DNA from: Apirhabdus apintestini | GTDB taxonomy: Bacteria; Pseudomonadota; Gammaproteobacteria; Enterobacterales; Enterobacteriaceae | Assembly (NCBI GenBank): GCA_033977085.1 | Contig: CP138906.1 | Coordinates: 1,116,001 to 1,180,000 of the forward strand | Length of the DNA: 64,000 nucleotides | Direction of reading: 5' to 3' | In this document: piece by piece, positions 1-8,842 of the stretch | Layout: each line of letters opens with the position of its first letter | Numbering within the stretch: position 1 is the stretch's first letter | Position numbers and translations under genes: made by a program | Notes under the pieces: generated by a model | Told to the model about the DNA's origin: nothing | Databases searched by the model: none | The model's input: the letters and a program-made list of their open reading frames with translations, nothing else

Positions 1-231
1 ATGCTGGTGGCCGATGGCGCAACTAAAGGCCATATTACGCTGACGGCCATGGTGAAAGAGGCGCATGCCAGCAGGCTTGCAGTGCATCCGTTTACCGTTC
101 GATCGGATGCGCTACCGAACTATGTGTCTGATGTTAATCAGCTTTATGATTTGCTGTATAACAAAGCCGATGTCGATGGGCTGTTTACCGACTTCCCGGA
201 TAAAGCGGTGAAATTTCTGAATAAGAATTGA
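1..231 (+). CDS. glpQ: Glycerophosphodiester phosphodiesterase, C-terminal part (cut by window start)
   Basis: The last 76 codons of a periplasmic glycerophosphodiester phosphodiesterase, which releases glycerol 3-phosphate for uptake by GlpT. The C-terminal stretch with VHPFTVR, a DVNQLYDLLY segment and the ending GLFTDFPDKAVKFLNKN is characteristic of enterobacterial GlpQ. The gene begins before the window, so start and signal peptide cannot be seen. It ends in TGA and is followed after about 24 bases by a strong hairpin terminator. Its position beside yfaE-nrdBA fits the E. coli order. Confidence 0.93.
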   Translation: MLVADGATKGHITLTAMVKEAHASRLAVHPFTVRSDALPNYVSDVNQLYDLLYNKADVDGLFTDFPDKAVKFLNKN

Positions 232-254
232 TATTGGTTACGCAGCGTTAAATC

Positions 255-280
255 AAAAAGGGCCGATTTCGGCCCTTTTT
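255..280 (+). terminator. Rho-independent terminator of glpQ
   Basis: Perfect stem AAAAAGGGCC / GGCCCTTTTT with a six-base loop, starting 24 bases after the glpQ stop and ending in five T. The A-rich left arm means it could also work on the minus strand, but yfaE stops about 240 bases away. Confidence 0.9.
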
Positions 281-520
281 GCTGTCTCAGAGTGGGCCAT
301 TTATGGCCGCTTTAGCACCGATTCATGGGCGTTTCTCTGCGGTTTAATTCGGCGTTTTGTGAGTGAGTTAACCTGCCGAATGCGTAGTTGCTGCCGATGT
401 CGACTCGTATCGCTGTCGGCAGAGGGGATTGACGCGCTGATGCAGGGCTAAATTCTGCGTGCGGGCTGGAGGAGGGGCTAAAGGGGTTAGCCCACGCAGC
501 TAAAGTGCTGCGCGCAGCAG
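281..520. other. Intergenic stretch between glpQ and yfaE, no gene seen
   Basis: About 240 bases between the convergent genes. The only structure I see is a GCAGC/GCTGC-rich hairpin at about 498-522, just after the yfaE stop, without a convincing T tract. E. coli has inaA next to yfaE; nothing like it is here. Confidence 0.5.
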
Positions 521-781
521 CTATATATCGATTTCCACATCGCCGCGCGCCTTGCAGCAGCACGGCAGAATTTCGCCCGGCTGTATGAATGCCAGCGGTG
601 TATTTATCCAGTGAACTTCTCCGGCGACGAGACGCATACGGCAGGCGCCGCAGTAACCTTCACGGCACTGATATTCCACCGCGACATTATGAGACTCCAG
701 CGCCGCCAGCAGCGACGGATGTTCATCGCTGCACTGGAGATCGGTGCCGGAGACGCTTAGCCGGATACGCGTGTTAGCCAT
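521..781 (-). CDS. yfaE: 2Fe-2S ferredoxin-like protein for NrdB diferric-tyrosyl cofactor maintenance
   Basis: An 86-residue [2Fe-2S] ferredoxin. The cluster ligands are in CREGYCGACR (three Cys) and the fourth Cys is in the PCCCKARGD segment near the C terminus. In E. coli YfaE supplies electrons to rebuild the diferric-tyrosyl radical cofactor of NrdB. It is the last gene of the nrdA-nrdB-yfaE operon. Its ATG overlaps the nrdB stop by one base (TAATG), so translational coupling is likely. The frame is intact. Confidence 0.95.
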   Translation of the reverse strand: MANTRIRLSVSGTDLQCSDEHPSLLAALESHNVAVEYQCREGYCGACRMRLVAGEVHWINTPLAFIQPGEILPCCCKARGDVEIDI

Positions 782-1911
782 TAGAGCCGGAAGTTACTCA
801 GGTCATCGGCATCAATATTCGAATCTATTTGCCCGACCAAATAAGAACTCACTTCCACTTCCTGCGGTGCGACCTGTACATTATCAGAGACCAGCCAGGC
901 GTTAATCCACGGAATAGGGTTTGAGCGCGTCTGGAACGGTAGATCCAGGCCCACCGCCTGCATGCGTATATTAGTGATATATTCCACGTACTGACACAGG
1001 ATATCTTTGTTCAGCCCAATCATAGAGCCGTCGCGGAACAGGTAGTTTGCCCACTCTTTTTCCTGCTGAGCCGCCATAACGAACAGGTCATAGCACTCCT
1101 GCTGGCACTCTTTGGCGATTTCTGCCATTTCCGGATCGTCTTCACCGCTGCGCATCAGGTTTATCATGTGCTGAGTGCCGGTGAGATGCAGCGCTTCGTC
1201 GCGAGCGATAAGGCGGATAATTTTCGCGTTGCCCTCCATCAGTTCGCGTTCTGCGAAGGCGAAGGAGCAGGCAAAGCTGACATAGAAGCGAATCGCTTCC
1301 AGGGCGTTAACGCTCATCAGGCACAGATAGAGCTTTTTCTTCAGCTCATGCAGGTCAACGACGACAGCTTGGCCATTGATATGATGCGTGCCTTCACCGA
1401 GCAGATGCCAGTAGCTGGTGAGTTCAATGAGATCGTCATAGTAGTTAGAAATATCCCGGGCGCGCTTGAGGATCTCTTTGTTGGTGACAATATCATCAAA
1501 AATAATCGACGGGTCGTTAACGATATTGCGGATAATGTGCGTGTAGGAGCGCGAGTGAATCGTTTCAGAGAACGCCCAGGTTTCCACCCAAGTTTCCAGC
1601 TCCGGAATTGAAATCAGCGGCAGCAGCGCGACGTTAGGGCTGCGGCCCTGAATAGAATCCAGCAGGGTCTGATATTTTAGGTTACTGGTAAAAATATGTT
1701 TTTCATGTTCCGGCAGTGCCTGGAAATCAATGCGATCGCGTGAAACGTCCACTTCTTCCGGGCGCCAGAAAAAGGAAAGCTGTTTTTCAATAAGCTTTTC
1801 GAAAATTTCATATTTTTGCTGATCGAAACGGGCCACGTTAACCGGCTGACCGAAGAACATGGGCTCTTTAAGCTGGTCGTTTTTCGTCTGTGAAAATGTG
1901 GTGTATGCCAT
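781..1911 (-). CDS. nrdB: Ribonucleoside-diphosphate reductase 1 subunit beta
   Basis: Intact 376-residue class Ia R2 subunit, which holds the diiron-tyrosyl radical that starts nucleotide reduction in NrdA. The iron and radical region is visible as WAFSETIHSRSYTHI, with metal ligands E and H and the radical Tyr, and a second ligand set lies in the RDEALHL segment. The C-terminal tail ending in DDLSNFRL is the peptide that docks into NrdA. It lies 53 bases after nrdA with a short hairpin between, and overlaps yfaE by one base. Confidence 0.97.
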   Translation of the reverse strand: MAYTTFSQTKNDQLKEPMFFGQPVNVARFDQQKYEIFEKLIEKQLSFFWRPEEVDVSRDRIDFQALPEHEKHIFTSNLKYQTLLDSIQGRSPNVALLPLISIPELETWVETWAFSETIHSRSYTHIIRNIVNDPSIIFDDIVTNKEILKRARDISNYYDDLIELTSYWHLLGEGTHHINGQAVVVDLHELKKKLYLCLMSVNALEAIRFYVSFACSFAFAERELMEGNAKIIRLIARDEALHLTGTQHMINLMRSGEDDPEMAEIAKECQQECYDLFVMAAQQEKEWANYLFRDGSMIGLNKDILCQYVEYITNIRMQAVGLDLPFQTRSNPIPWINAWLVSDNVQVAPQEVEVSSYLVGQIDSNIDADDLSNFRL

Positions 1912-1936
1912 GAGTGTATTCCTGTGAATCAGAAAA

Positions 1937-1958
1937 AGGGATGGGCTGCGCCATCCCT
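1937..1958. other. Hairpin between nrdA and nrdB
   Basis: Inverted repeat AGGGATGG / CCATCCCT with a six-base loop in the 53-base spacer between nrdA and nrdB. There is no T tract, so it is more likely an mRNA-stability or processing element inside the operon than a terminator. This is inference from structure and position. Confidence 0.6.
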
Positions 1959-1964
1959 CTGTCG

Positions 1965-4248
1965 TCAGATCTTACATGCGCCGCTTTCGCAGCCGTCATC
2001 CTGGATAGAAGGCGCCAGATCGTCCTGGGTATCTTCTGCGCCGTCGCGAGTGTTCTGATAGTAAAGTGTCTTCACGCCGAATTTATAGGCTGTGAGCAAA
2101 TCTTTCAGCAATTGTTGCATCGGCACCTTACCGCTCGGCCAGCGCTGAGGATCGTAATTGGTATTTGCTGAAATCGCCTGATCGATAAATTTTTGCATGA
2201 TGCCGACCAGCTGGAGATAACCGTCGTTGTTGGGCAAATCCCACAGCAGTTCATAGTTATCTTTCAGGCGCTCATATTCCGGGACGACCTGGCGTAAAAT
2301 ACCGTCTTTCGACGCCTTAATGCTGATATGACCGCGCGGTGGCTCGATACCGTTGGTGGCGTTGGAGATCTGCGAAGAGGTCTCTGACGGCATCAGCGCG
2401 GAGAGCGTTGAATTCCGCAGGCCGTGCGTCTTAATCGATTCACGCAGGCTTTCCCAGTCGTAGTGCAGCGCTTCATTGCAGATGGCGTCCAAATCTTTTT
2501 TATAGGTATCGATTGGCAGTATGCCCTGCGCCCAGTTGGTTTCATTAAACCACGGGCAGGCGCCTTGTTCTTTCGCCAGATCGTTTGAGGCTTTCAGCAG
2601 CCAGTACTGAATAGCTTCAAACGTTTTGTGAGTCAGGTTATTCGCGCTGCCGTCAGAGTAACGCACGCCGTGCTTCGCCAGATAATAGGCAAAGTTGATA
2701 ACCCCGATGCCGAGCGTGCGTCTCCCCATGGCACCGCGTTTCGCCGCGGGAATCGGGTAGTCCTGGTAATCGAGCAGGGCGTCGAGCGCGCGCACGGCAA
2801 GAATGGCCAGCTCCTCCAGTTCATCGAGATGATTAATCGCCCCAAGGTTGAACGCGGAGAGCGTACACAGCGCAATTTCGCCGTTTTCATCGTTCACATC
2901 CTGCATCGGTTTGGTCGGCAGCGCGATTTCCAGACACAGGTTGGATTGCCGCACCGGGGCGATTTCCGGGTTAAACGGGCTGTGCGTATTACAGTGATCG
3001 ACGTGCTGAATGTAGATACGCCCGGTAGAGGCGCGTTCCTGCATCATCAGAGAAAACAAATCGGCCGCTTTGACCTGGGATTTTCGTATGTTTTCATCAT
3101 TTTCATATTGTACATACAGGCGCTCAAACTCATCCTGGTCTTCAAAGAAGGCGTCATACAGGCCCGGAACGTCGGACGGACTAAACAGCGTAATATCGCC
3201 GCCTTTTAGCAGGCGGGTATACATCAGTTTGTTGATTTGTACGCCATAATCCATGTGGCGAACGCGGTTTGCGTCAGTGCCGCGGTTATTCTTCAGCACC
3301 AGCAGGCTTTCTACTTCCAGGTGCCACAGCGGGTAGAATAAGGTTGCTGCGCCGCCGCGTACGCCGCCCTGCGAGCAGGATTTCACTGCGGTCTGGAAAT
3401 GTTTGTAGAACGGAATGCAGCCGGTGTGAAACGCTTCGCCGCCGCGGATAGGGCTGCCCAGTGCGCGGATGCGCCCGGCATTAATCCCAATGCCCGCGCG
3501 CTGAGACACGTATTTTACTATCGCGCTGGACGTGGCATTAATGGAATCCAGACTGTCGCCGCATTCTATCAGTACGCAAGAGCTGAACTGGCGCGTTGAG
3601 GTGCGGACGCCGGACATAATCGGCGTCGGCAGGGAAATCTTAAACGTTGAGATAGCATCGTAAAAGCGCTTAACGTAATCGAGACGTGTTTCGCGCGGGT
3701 AGCCGGAAAACAGGCAGGCTGCGACCAGAATATAGAGGAACTGAGCGCTTTCGTAGATTTCACCGGTTACCCGATTCTGGACTAAGTATTTTCCTTCCAG
3801 TTGTTTCACCGCCGCGTAGGAGAAGTTCATGTCGCGCCAGTGATCGATAAAACCGTCAAGCTGGGCGAACTCCTCTTCCGTGTAATCTTCCAGAAGATGG
3901 GCGTCGTATTTGCCCAGCTCCACCATATTCACTACGTGGTCGTACAGTTTCGGCGGCTCAAACTGACCGTAGGCTTTTTACGCAGGTGGAAAATAGCCAG
4001 CCGAGCGGCCAGGTATTGGTAATCCGGCGCTTCGCGTGAGATAAGATCTGCCGCGGCCTTGATTATGGTTTCATGAATATCAGAGGTTTTGATGCCGTCA
4101 TAGAACTGAATCTGCGAGCGTAGTTCTACCTGTGAGATGGAGACGTTATTCAGCCCTCGGCGGCCCAGTCCAGGACACGGTGAAGTTTATCCAGATTGAT
4201 GCGCTCAGTGCGGCCATCACGTTTTGTAACCAGTAGGCTCTGATTCAT
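1965..4248 (-). CDS. nrdA: Ribonucleoside-diphosphate reductase 1 subunit alpha (two frame breaks as given)
   Basis: Large catalytic and allosteric subunit of class Ia ribonucleotide reductase. From residue about 107 (base 3932) to the end the frame is open. It holds the first active-site Cys in FSSCVLIECGDSLDS, the NLCLE active-site loop and the C-terminal redox pair in DDGCESGACKI. The start ATG at 4248 opens a NrdA-like N terminus with the ATP-cone region, but the frame breaks at about 4160 (GGCCTG reduced to GGCTG) and about 3980 (A6 reduced to A5). Adding one base at each gives 761 codons, the E. coli length. The gene is needed for aerobic growth, so I regard both breaks as probable consensus errors. 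Confidence 0.93.
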
Positions 4249-4290
4249 GTGGGAAATACCTGTCCGTGAGATGAATATATCCCCTGCGTT

Positions 4291-4377
4291 TTATCCACAG
4301 AGTTCGTTTGTGACTAACTCTGTGGATAAATACTATATCTAGGGGCTTTAACATAAATGAATCACTATATGGTGAGT
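4291..4377 (-). promoter_or_regulatory. nrdA control region: two DnaA boxes and two NrdR boxes
   Basis: Two perfect DnaA boxes in opposite orientation, TTATCCACA at 4291-4299 and TGTGGATAA at 4321-4329. Next come two NrdR-type boxes with the core ACTATAT at 4330-4345 and 4362-4377, each about 12/16 to the consensus and exactly 32 bp apart, so on the same helix face. DnaA and NrdR control of nrdAB is established in E. coli; use here is inferred from the sites lying 40-130 bases before the nrdA start. Confidence 0.8.
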
Positions 4378-4762
4378 ATTCTAGTAAGGAATCGCGCGAG
4401 GACAAGTATTGATTTTGTCATGAAATTAAGGTTGTGGATTTCAGATTATCGCGCAGCCCTCGCCGGCTATGGGCTGGTGTACTTGTCAATAATCCGTGAA
4501 AAAAATCAAAATATGACTGAATGATGGTTTCTTAAACGTGTGAGAAATTATGCGCCCTGGCGCTATGCTTTGCTGTAAATTAATGAGCCTCGCAGCGAGG
4601 AAAATTAATCAATATTATATTTCAGTGGGTTGCCAGAAATCAGGTCAGATTTTTGCAATTGGCTGCGACAAGTGAAGCGGCGATCGGCGCGTTAACACGG
4701 TATGCGGCGGTTTTCGCACTATTTGGCGAACTGCGGCTCTTCACGCACTGGCGATGGTAGTC

Positions 4763-4981
4763 ATGAGTTTACCCAGTGTGAATAGATATTATCTTTTAGT
4801 GCTGGTGAGTTTTCTGGTTAGCATGGCGGGCAATTTGGCCGCAAATTGGCAAACAACTGGCAGGGAAATTATTGATGCCTGCGGCAGGGTAATTAAGGAG
4901 GAGTGTGGGTTAATATCAGCCCTGATACTGGCCTTTGCCGTACTGTTATCTTTTGTTAAGGCTGAAAGCCGTGGTTGTTAA
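4763..4981 (+). CDS. Hypothetical small membrane protein
   Basis: An open frame of about 72 codons that I do not recognise. The predicted protein has two hydrophobic stretches, YLLVLVSFLVSMAGNLAA near the N terminus and LISALILAFAVLLSF near the C terminus, joined by a short polar loop with two Cys. The ribosome binding site is weak, so the start is uncertain (an upstream ATG at 4754 is possible). It converges on ubiG with only four bases between stops. It occupies the ubiG-nrdA interval, which holds other genes in E. coli. Confidence 0.4.
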   Translation: MSLPSVNRYYLLVLVSFLVSMAGNLAANWQTTGREIIDACGRVIKEECGLISALILAFAVLLSFVKAESRGC

Positions 4982-4985
4982 CTTT

Positions 4986-5757
4986 CTATCTACGCCGCCC
5001 TGCGGCTCCTGCGGCGCTGCCGGGAGCCAGAAAGCGTTTAGCGGGCCTGGTATGTACCATATAGTTAACGTCGACGCCGGGCGCCAGCCGAAAATGGTCG
5101 AGCAACGGGTTGTAGTGTAAGCCGGTCATATGGCGCTCTTGTAGCGAGGTTTCGTCGACCCAGCTTAGTAGCTCTGCTGGCTTGATAAATTTGCTCGCGT
5201 CGTGCGTGCCACGCGGCACCATGCGCAGAATGTATTCGGCGCCAATTACCGCCATCAGCCAGGACTTTCCGTTCCGGTTGAGCGTTGAAAAAAGACGTGT
5301 CCACCGGGTTTTACCAGACGCGCGCAGGCATGTACCACTGAGCGCGGATCGGGAACGTGCTCCAGCATTTCCATACAGGTGACGATGTCATATTCTCCGG
5401 AATGCAGTTCCGCATGCTGTTCCACCGTTTGCTGCACATATTCAACCTGCGCGCCGCTTTCCAGTGCATGCAAACGCGCTATCTGCAGAGGCTCTGCGCC
5501 CATATCCAGCCCGGTTACGATGGCGCCTTCTTGTTCCATACTTTCACTTAAAATTCCACCGCCGCAGCCGACATCGAGAATTTTTTCCCAAACAGGCCGC
5601 CTGCCCGATCGCAAATATAGCCAAGGCGTAACGGGTTAATGCGATGCAACGGTTTGAATTCGCCCTGCGGATCCCACCAGCGGGTGGCGACTGCTTCGAA
5701 CTTTGCGATTTCGTGGCTATCGACATTCGGGGAACGCGCTGCATTTTCTGCATTCAT
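4986..5757 (-). CDS. ubiG: Bifunctional ubiquinone O-methyltransferase (two frame breaks as given)
   Basis: SAM-dependent methyltransferase for both O-methylation steps of ubiquinone synthesis. ATG at 5757 begins MNAENAARSPN; the SAM motif DVGCGGGILSESM and the EMLEHVPDP block follow. The frame is lost at about 5585 (A7 read as A6 after GLFGKK) and about 5288 (T7 read as T6 after GGHVFF). Each is cured by one base in the run. The repaired protein has about 257 residues, longer than E. coli UbiG (240) because of a tail after VNYMVHTR rich in Ala, Gly and Arg. It is divergent from gyrA, as in E. coli. Confidence 0.93.
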
Positions 5758-5842
5758 GGGACGTTTACTCCTTGCTTTTATCATGCCTGCGAGTATATCA
5801 GGCCGCGCGCCTGAATAAAGCGCTGGCGCACGGCTTAACCGC

Positions 5843-5872
5843 TTACCTGAGTGCGCCGGGCTGTGTTATAAT
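5843..5872 (+). promoter_or_regulatory. Likely gyrA promoter
   Basis: A perfect -10 hexamer TATAAT at 5867-5872, with TTACCT 18 bases upstream as a possible -35. It lies 45 bases before the gyrA ATG. The -35 assignment is weak. Confidence 0.6.
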
Positions 5873-5916
5873 TTGCGACCTTTGAATCCGGGATATTAAA
5901 GAGGGATAGCGGTTAC

Positions 5917-8550
5917 ATGAGCGACCTTGCCAGAGAAATTACGCCGGTTAACATTGAGGAAGAACTGAAAAGTTCCTATCTGGACTACGCGATGTCGGTG
6001 ATTGTTGGCCGTGCACTGCCGGATGTCCGTGATGGCCTCAAGCCGGTTCACCGTCGCGTTCTGTACGCCATGAACGTATTGGGCAACGACTGGAACAAAG
6101 CTTACAAAAAATCGGCCCGTGTTGTTGGCGACGTTATCGGTAAATACCATCCCCACGGTGATTCAGCCGTTTACGATACGATAGTGCGCATGGCGCAGCC
6201 TTTTTCGCTGCGCTATACGCTGGTAGACGGGCAGGGGAACTTTGGTTCTATCGACGGCGACTCCGCGGCGGCGATGCGTTATACCGAAATTCGTCTTGCA
6301 AAAATTGCCCATGAATTAATGGCCGATCTCGAAAAAGAGACCGTTGATTTTGTCGATAACTACGACGGGACGGAAAAAATCCCGGAAGTGATGCCGACAA
6401 AAATCCCTAATTTGCTGGTGAACGGCTCCTCCGGGATTGCGGTAGGTATGGCGACGAATATTCCGCCGCACAACCTGACGGAAGTGATTAACGGCTGTCT
6501 CGCTTATATTGATGATGAAAACATCAGCATTGAAGGGCTGATGGAGCACATACCGGGCCCGGATTTTCCTACTGCCGCTATCATTAACGGGCGTCGCGGT
6601 ATTGAAGAAGCCTACCGCACCGGGCGTGGCAAAATTTACATCCGCGCTCGCGCAGAAGTAGAAGCTGACGCGAAAACCGGGCGTGAAACCATTATCGTTC
6701 ACGAAATTCCCTACCAGGTGAATAAAGCGCGATTGATTGAAAAAATCGCCGAACTGGTCAAGGACAAACGCGTAGAAGGCATCAGCGCTCTACGCGACGA
6801 GTCTGATAAAGACGGGATGCGCATCGTTATTGAAGTGAAGCGCGATGCGGTGGGCGAGGTGGTGCTGAATAACCTCTATTCCCAGACGCAATTACAGGTT
6901 TCTTTCGGTATTAACATGGTGGCACTCCATCATGGTCAGCCCAAAATTATGGCGCTGAAAGAAATTCTGGAAGCGTTCGTGCGTCACCGCCGTGAAGTTG
7001 TGACGCGCCGCACTATTTTTGAATTGCGTAAAGCGCGCGATCGCGCGCATATCCTGGAAGCTTTAGCGATAGCGCTTGCCAATATCGATCCCATTATCGA
7101 GCTTATCCGTCGTGCTCCGACGCCGGCAGAAGCGAAAGCCGGGCTAATTGCCCAGCCGTGGGCGTTAGGTAACGTGGCGGCGATGCTGGAGCGTGCGGGC
7201 GATGATGCAGCGCGTCCGGAGTGGCTGGAACCAGAGTTCGGCATTCATGACGGTAAATATTATCTTACCGAACAGCAGGCGCAGGCTATCCTGGATTTGC
7301 GTTTGCAAAAGCTGACCGGCCTTGAGCATGAAAAGCTGCTGGACGAATATAAAGAATTGCTCGGACAGATAGCCGAGCTGCTGCATATTTTGGGTAGCGC
7401 TGAACGTTTGATGGAAGTTATTCGCGAAGAGCTGGAGCTTATTCGCGATCAGTTTGGCGATGAGCGCCGCACTGAAATTACTGCCAATAGCGCTGATATC
7501 AATATTGAAGATCTGATCAACCAGGAAAACGTGGTTGTCACGCTGTCGCATCAGGGCTATGTGAAGTATCAGCCGTTGACGGATTACGAGGCGCAGCGTC
7601 GCGGCGGTAAAGGTAAATCTGCCGCGCGTATCAAAGAAGAAGACTTTATTGACCGGCTACTGGTGGCGAACACGCATGACACTATCCTGTGCTTCTCCAG
7701 CCGCGGCCGCCTTTACTGGATGAAGGTATACCAGCTTCCTGAAGCCAGCCGAGGCGCGCGCGGGCGTCCAATCGTCAATCTGCTGCCGCTGGAAGCGAAC
7801 GAACGCATTACCGCTATTCTGCCGGTGCGTGAATACGAAGAAGGTATAAATGTCTTCATGGCTACCGCCAGCGGAACGGTGAAGAAAACCGCGCTTACAG
7901 AGTTTAGCCGCCCGCGCAGCGCGGGGATCATCGCCGTTAATTTGAATGAAGGCGATGAGCTTATCGGCGTCGATTTAACCGACGGTAACGATGAAGTTAT
8001 GCTGTTTTCGGCGCTGGGTAAAGTCGTGCGCTTTAAAGAAGATGCGGTGCGCACCATGGGACGTACCGCGACCGGGGTTCGAGGTATTCGTCTGGCAGAG
8101 GGCGACAGTGTGGTATCACTGATTGTACCGCGTGGCGAAGGCGCTATCCTGACCGTTACGCAGAATGGTTACGGTAAACGCACCTCCGCGGCAGAATACC
8201 CAACCAAATCGCGCGCTACTCAGGGCGTTATCTCCATTAAGGTTACTGAGCGAAATGGCCACGTTGTGGGCGCCGTTCAGGTGGATGACTGCGACCAGAT
8301 AATGATGATAACCGACGCGGGGACGCTGGTGCGCACGCGCGTTTCCGAGGTCAGTATCGTTGGACGTAATACTCAGGGCGTTATCCTGATCCGCACTGCG
8401 GAAGAGGAAAACGTGGTTGGGCTGCAGCGCGTTGCAGAACCGGTGGACGAAGAGGATCTCGACGCCATTGACGGTACCGCCGCGGAAGGCGATGACGAAA
8501 TCGCACCGGAAACCGAGGGGGATGATATGCCGGAGAGTGACGAAGAGTAA
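5917..8550 (+). CDS. gyrA: DNA gyrase subunit A
   Basis: Intact 877-residue type II topoisomerase A subunit, which breaks and rejoins DNA during negative supercoiling with GyrB. The catalytic Tyr is in AAMRYTEIRL. The quinolone-resistance region reads HGDSAVYDTIVRM, so Ser83 and Asp87 (E. coli numbering) are wild type. The GyrA box QRRGGKG begins the beta-pinwheel C-terminal domain, and the protein ends in a strongly acidic tail. An A-plus-G-rich ribosome site (AGAGGGATAG) precedes the ATG. Remarkably for this window, 2.6 kb passes without a frame break. Confidence 0.99.
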   Translation: MSDLAREITPVNIEEELKSSYLDYAMSVIVGRALPDVRDGLKPVHRRVLYAMNVLGNDWNKAYKKSARVVGDVIGKYHPHGDSAVYDTIVRMAQPFSLRYTLVDGQGNFGSIDGDSAAAMRYTEIRLAKIAHELMADLEKETVDFVDNYDGTEKIPEVMPTKIPNLLVNGSSGIAVGMATNIPPHNLTEVINGCLAYIDDENISIEGLMEHIPGPDFPTAAIINGRRGIEEAYRTGRGKIYIRARAEVEADAKTGRETIIVHEIPYQVNKARLIEKIAELVKDKRVEGISALRDESDKDGMRIVIEVKRDAVGEVVLNNLYSQTQLQVSFGINMVALHHGQPKIMALKEILEAFVRHRREVVTRRTIFELRKARDRAHILEALAIALANIDPIIELIRRAPTPAEAKAGLIAQPWALGNVAAMLERAGDDAARPEWLEPEFGIHDGKYYLTEQQAQAILDLRLQKLTGLEHEKLLDEYKELLGQIAELLHILGSAERLMEVIREELELIRDQFGDERRTEITANSADINIEDLINQENVVVTLSHQGYVKYQPLTDYEAQRRGGKGKSAARIKEEDFIDRLLVANTHDTILCFSSRGRLYWMKVYQLPEASRGARGRPIVNLLPLEANERITAILPVREYEEGINVFMATASGTVKKTALTEFSRPRSAGIIAVNLNEGDELIGVDLTDGNDEVMLFSALGKVVRFKEDAVRTMGRTATGVRGIRLAEGDSVVSLIVPRGEGAILTVTQNGYGKRTSAAEYPTKSRATQGVISIKVTERNGHVVGAVQVDDCDQIMMITDAGTLVRTRVSEVSIVGRNTQGVILIRTAEEENVVGLQRVAEPVDEEDLDAIDGTAAEGDDEIAPETEGDDMPESDEE

Positions 8551-8571
8551 TCTGGCGTTACTTTCATGGAA

Positions 8572-8606
8572 AACAGGCCGGCGCGGCAGCGTGCCGGCCT
8601 GTTTTA
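8572..8606 (+). terminator. Terminator of gyrA
   Basis: Eleven-base perfect stem AACAGGCCGGC / GCCGGCCTGTT followed by TTAT, starting 21 bases after the gyrA stop. Confidence 0.9.
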
Positions 8607-8842
8607 TTGCTGCCTCACAATCTCCTCCTGTGAGGCGGTGATTGATTGTTATCCCTGAATTCTGGCGTAATTCATCCCATTGAATTTACGTTTTTCTCCC
8701 GTGTAGGCGCCTGGAAAGAAGCGCTTACCCCGGCGAAAAGTAACCGGTGAGTTGCCGACAGGTTGTCATTGCGGGCGCAGGCGTTTATCGCTACCTTATC
8801 GGCATTATTTAAGATTGCAGGTGAAAGGACGCCGGAGCCGCT

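Noticed and set aside
2628..3209. 193-codon frame antisense to nrdA
   Set aside because: Mirror of the conserved nrdA coding sequence; no ribosome site or known domain.
5917..8550. Quinolone-resistance mutations in gyrA
   Set aside because: The region reads HGDSAVYD, so Ser83 and Asp87 are wild type.
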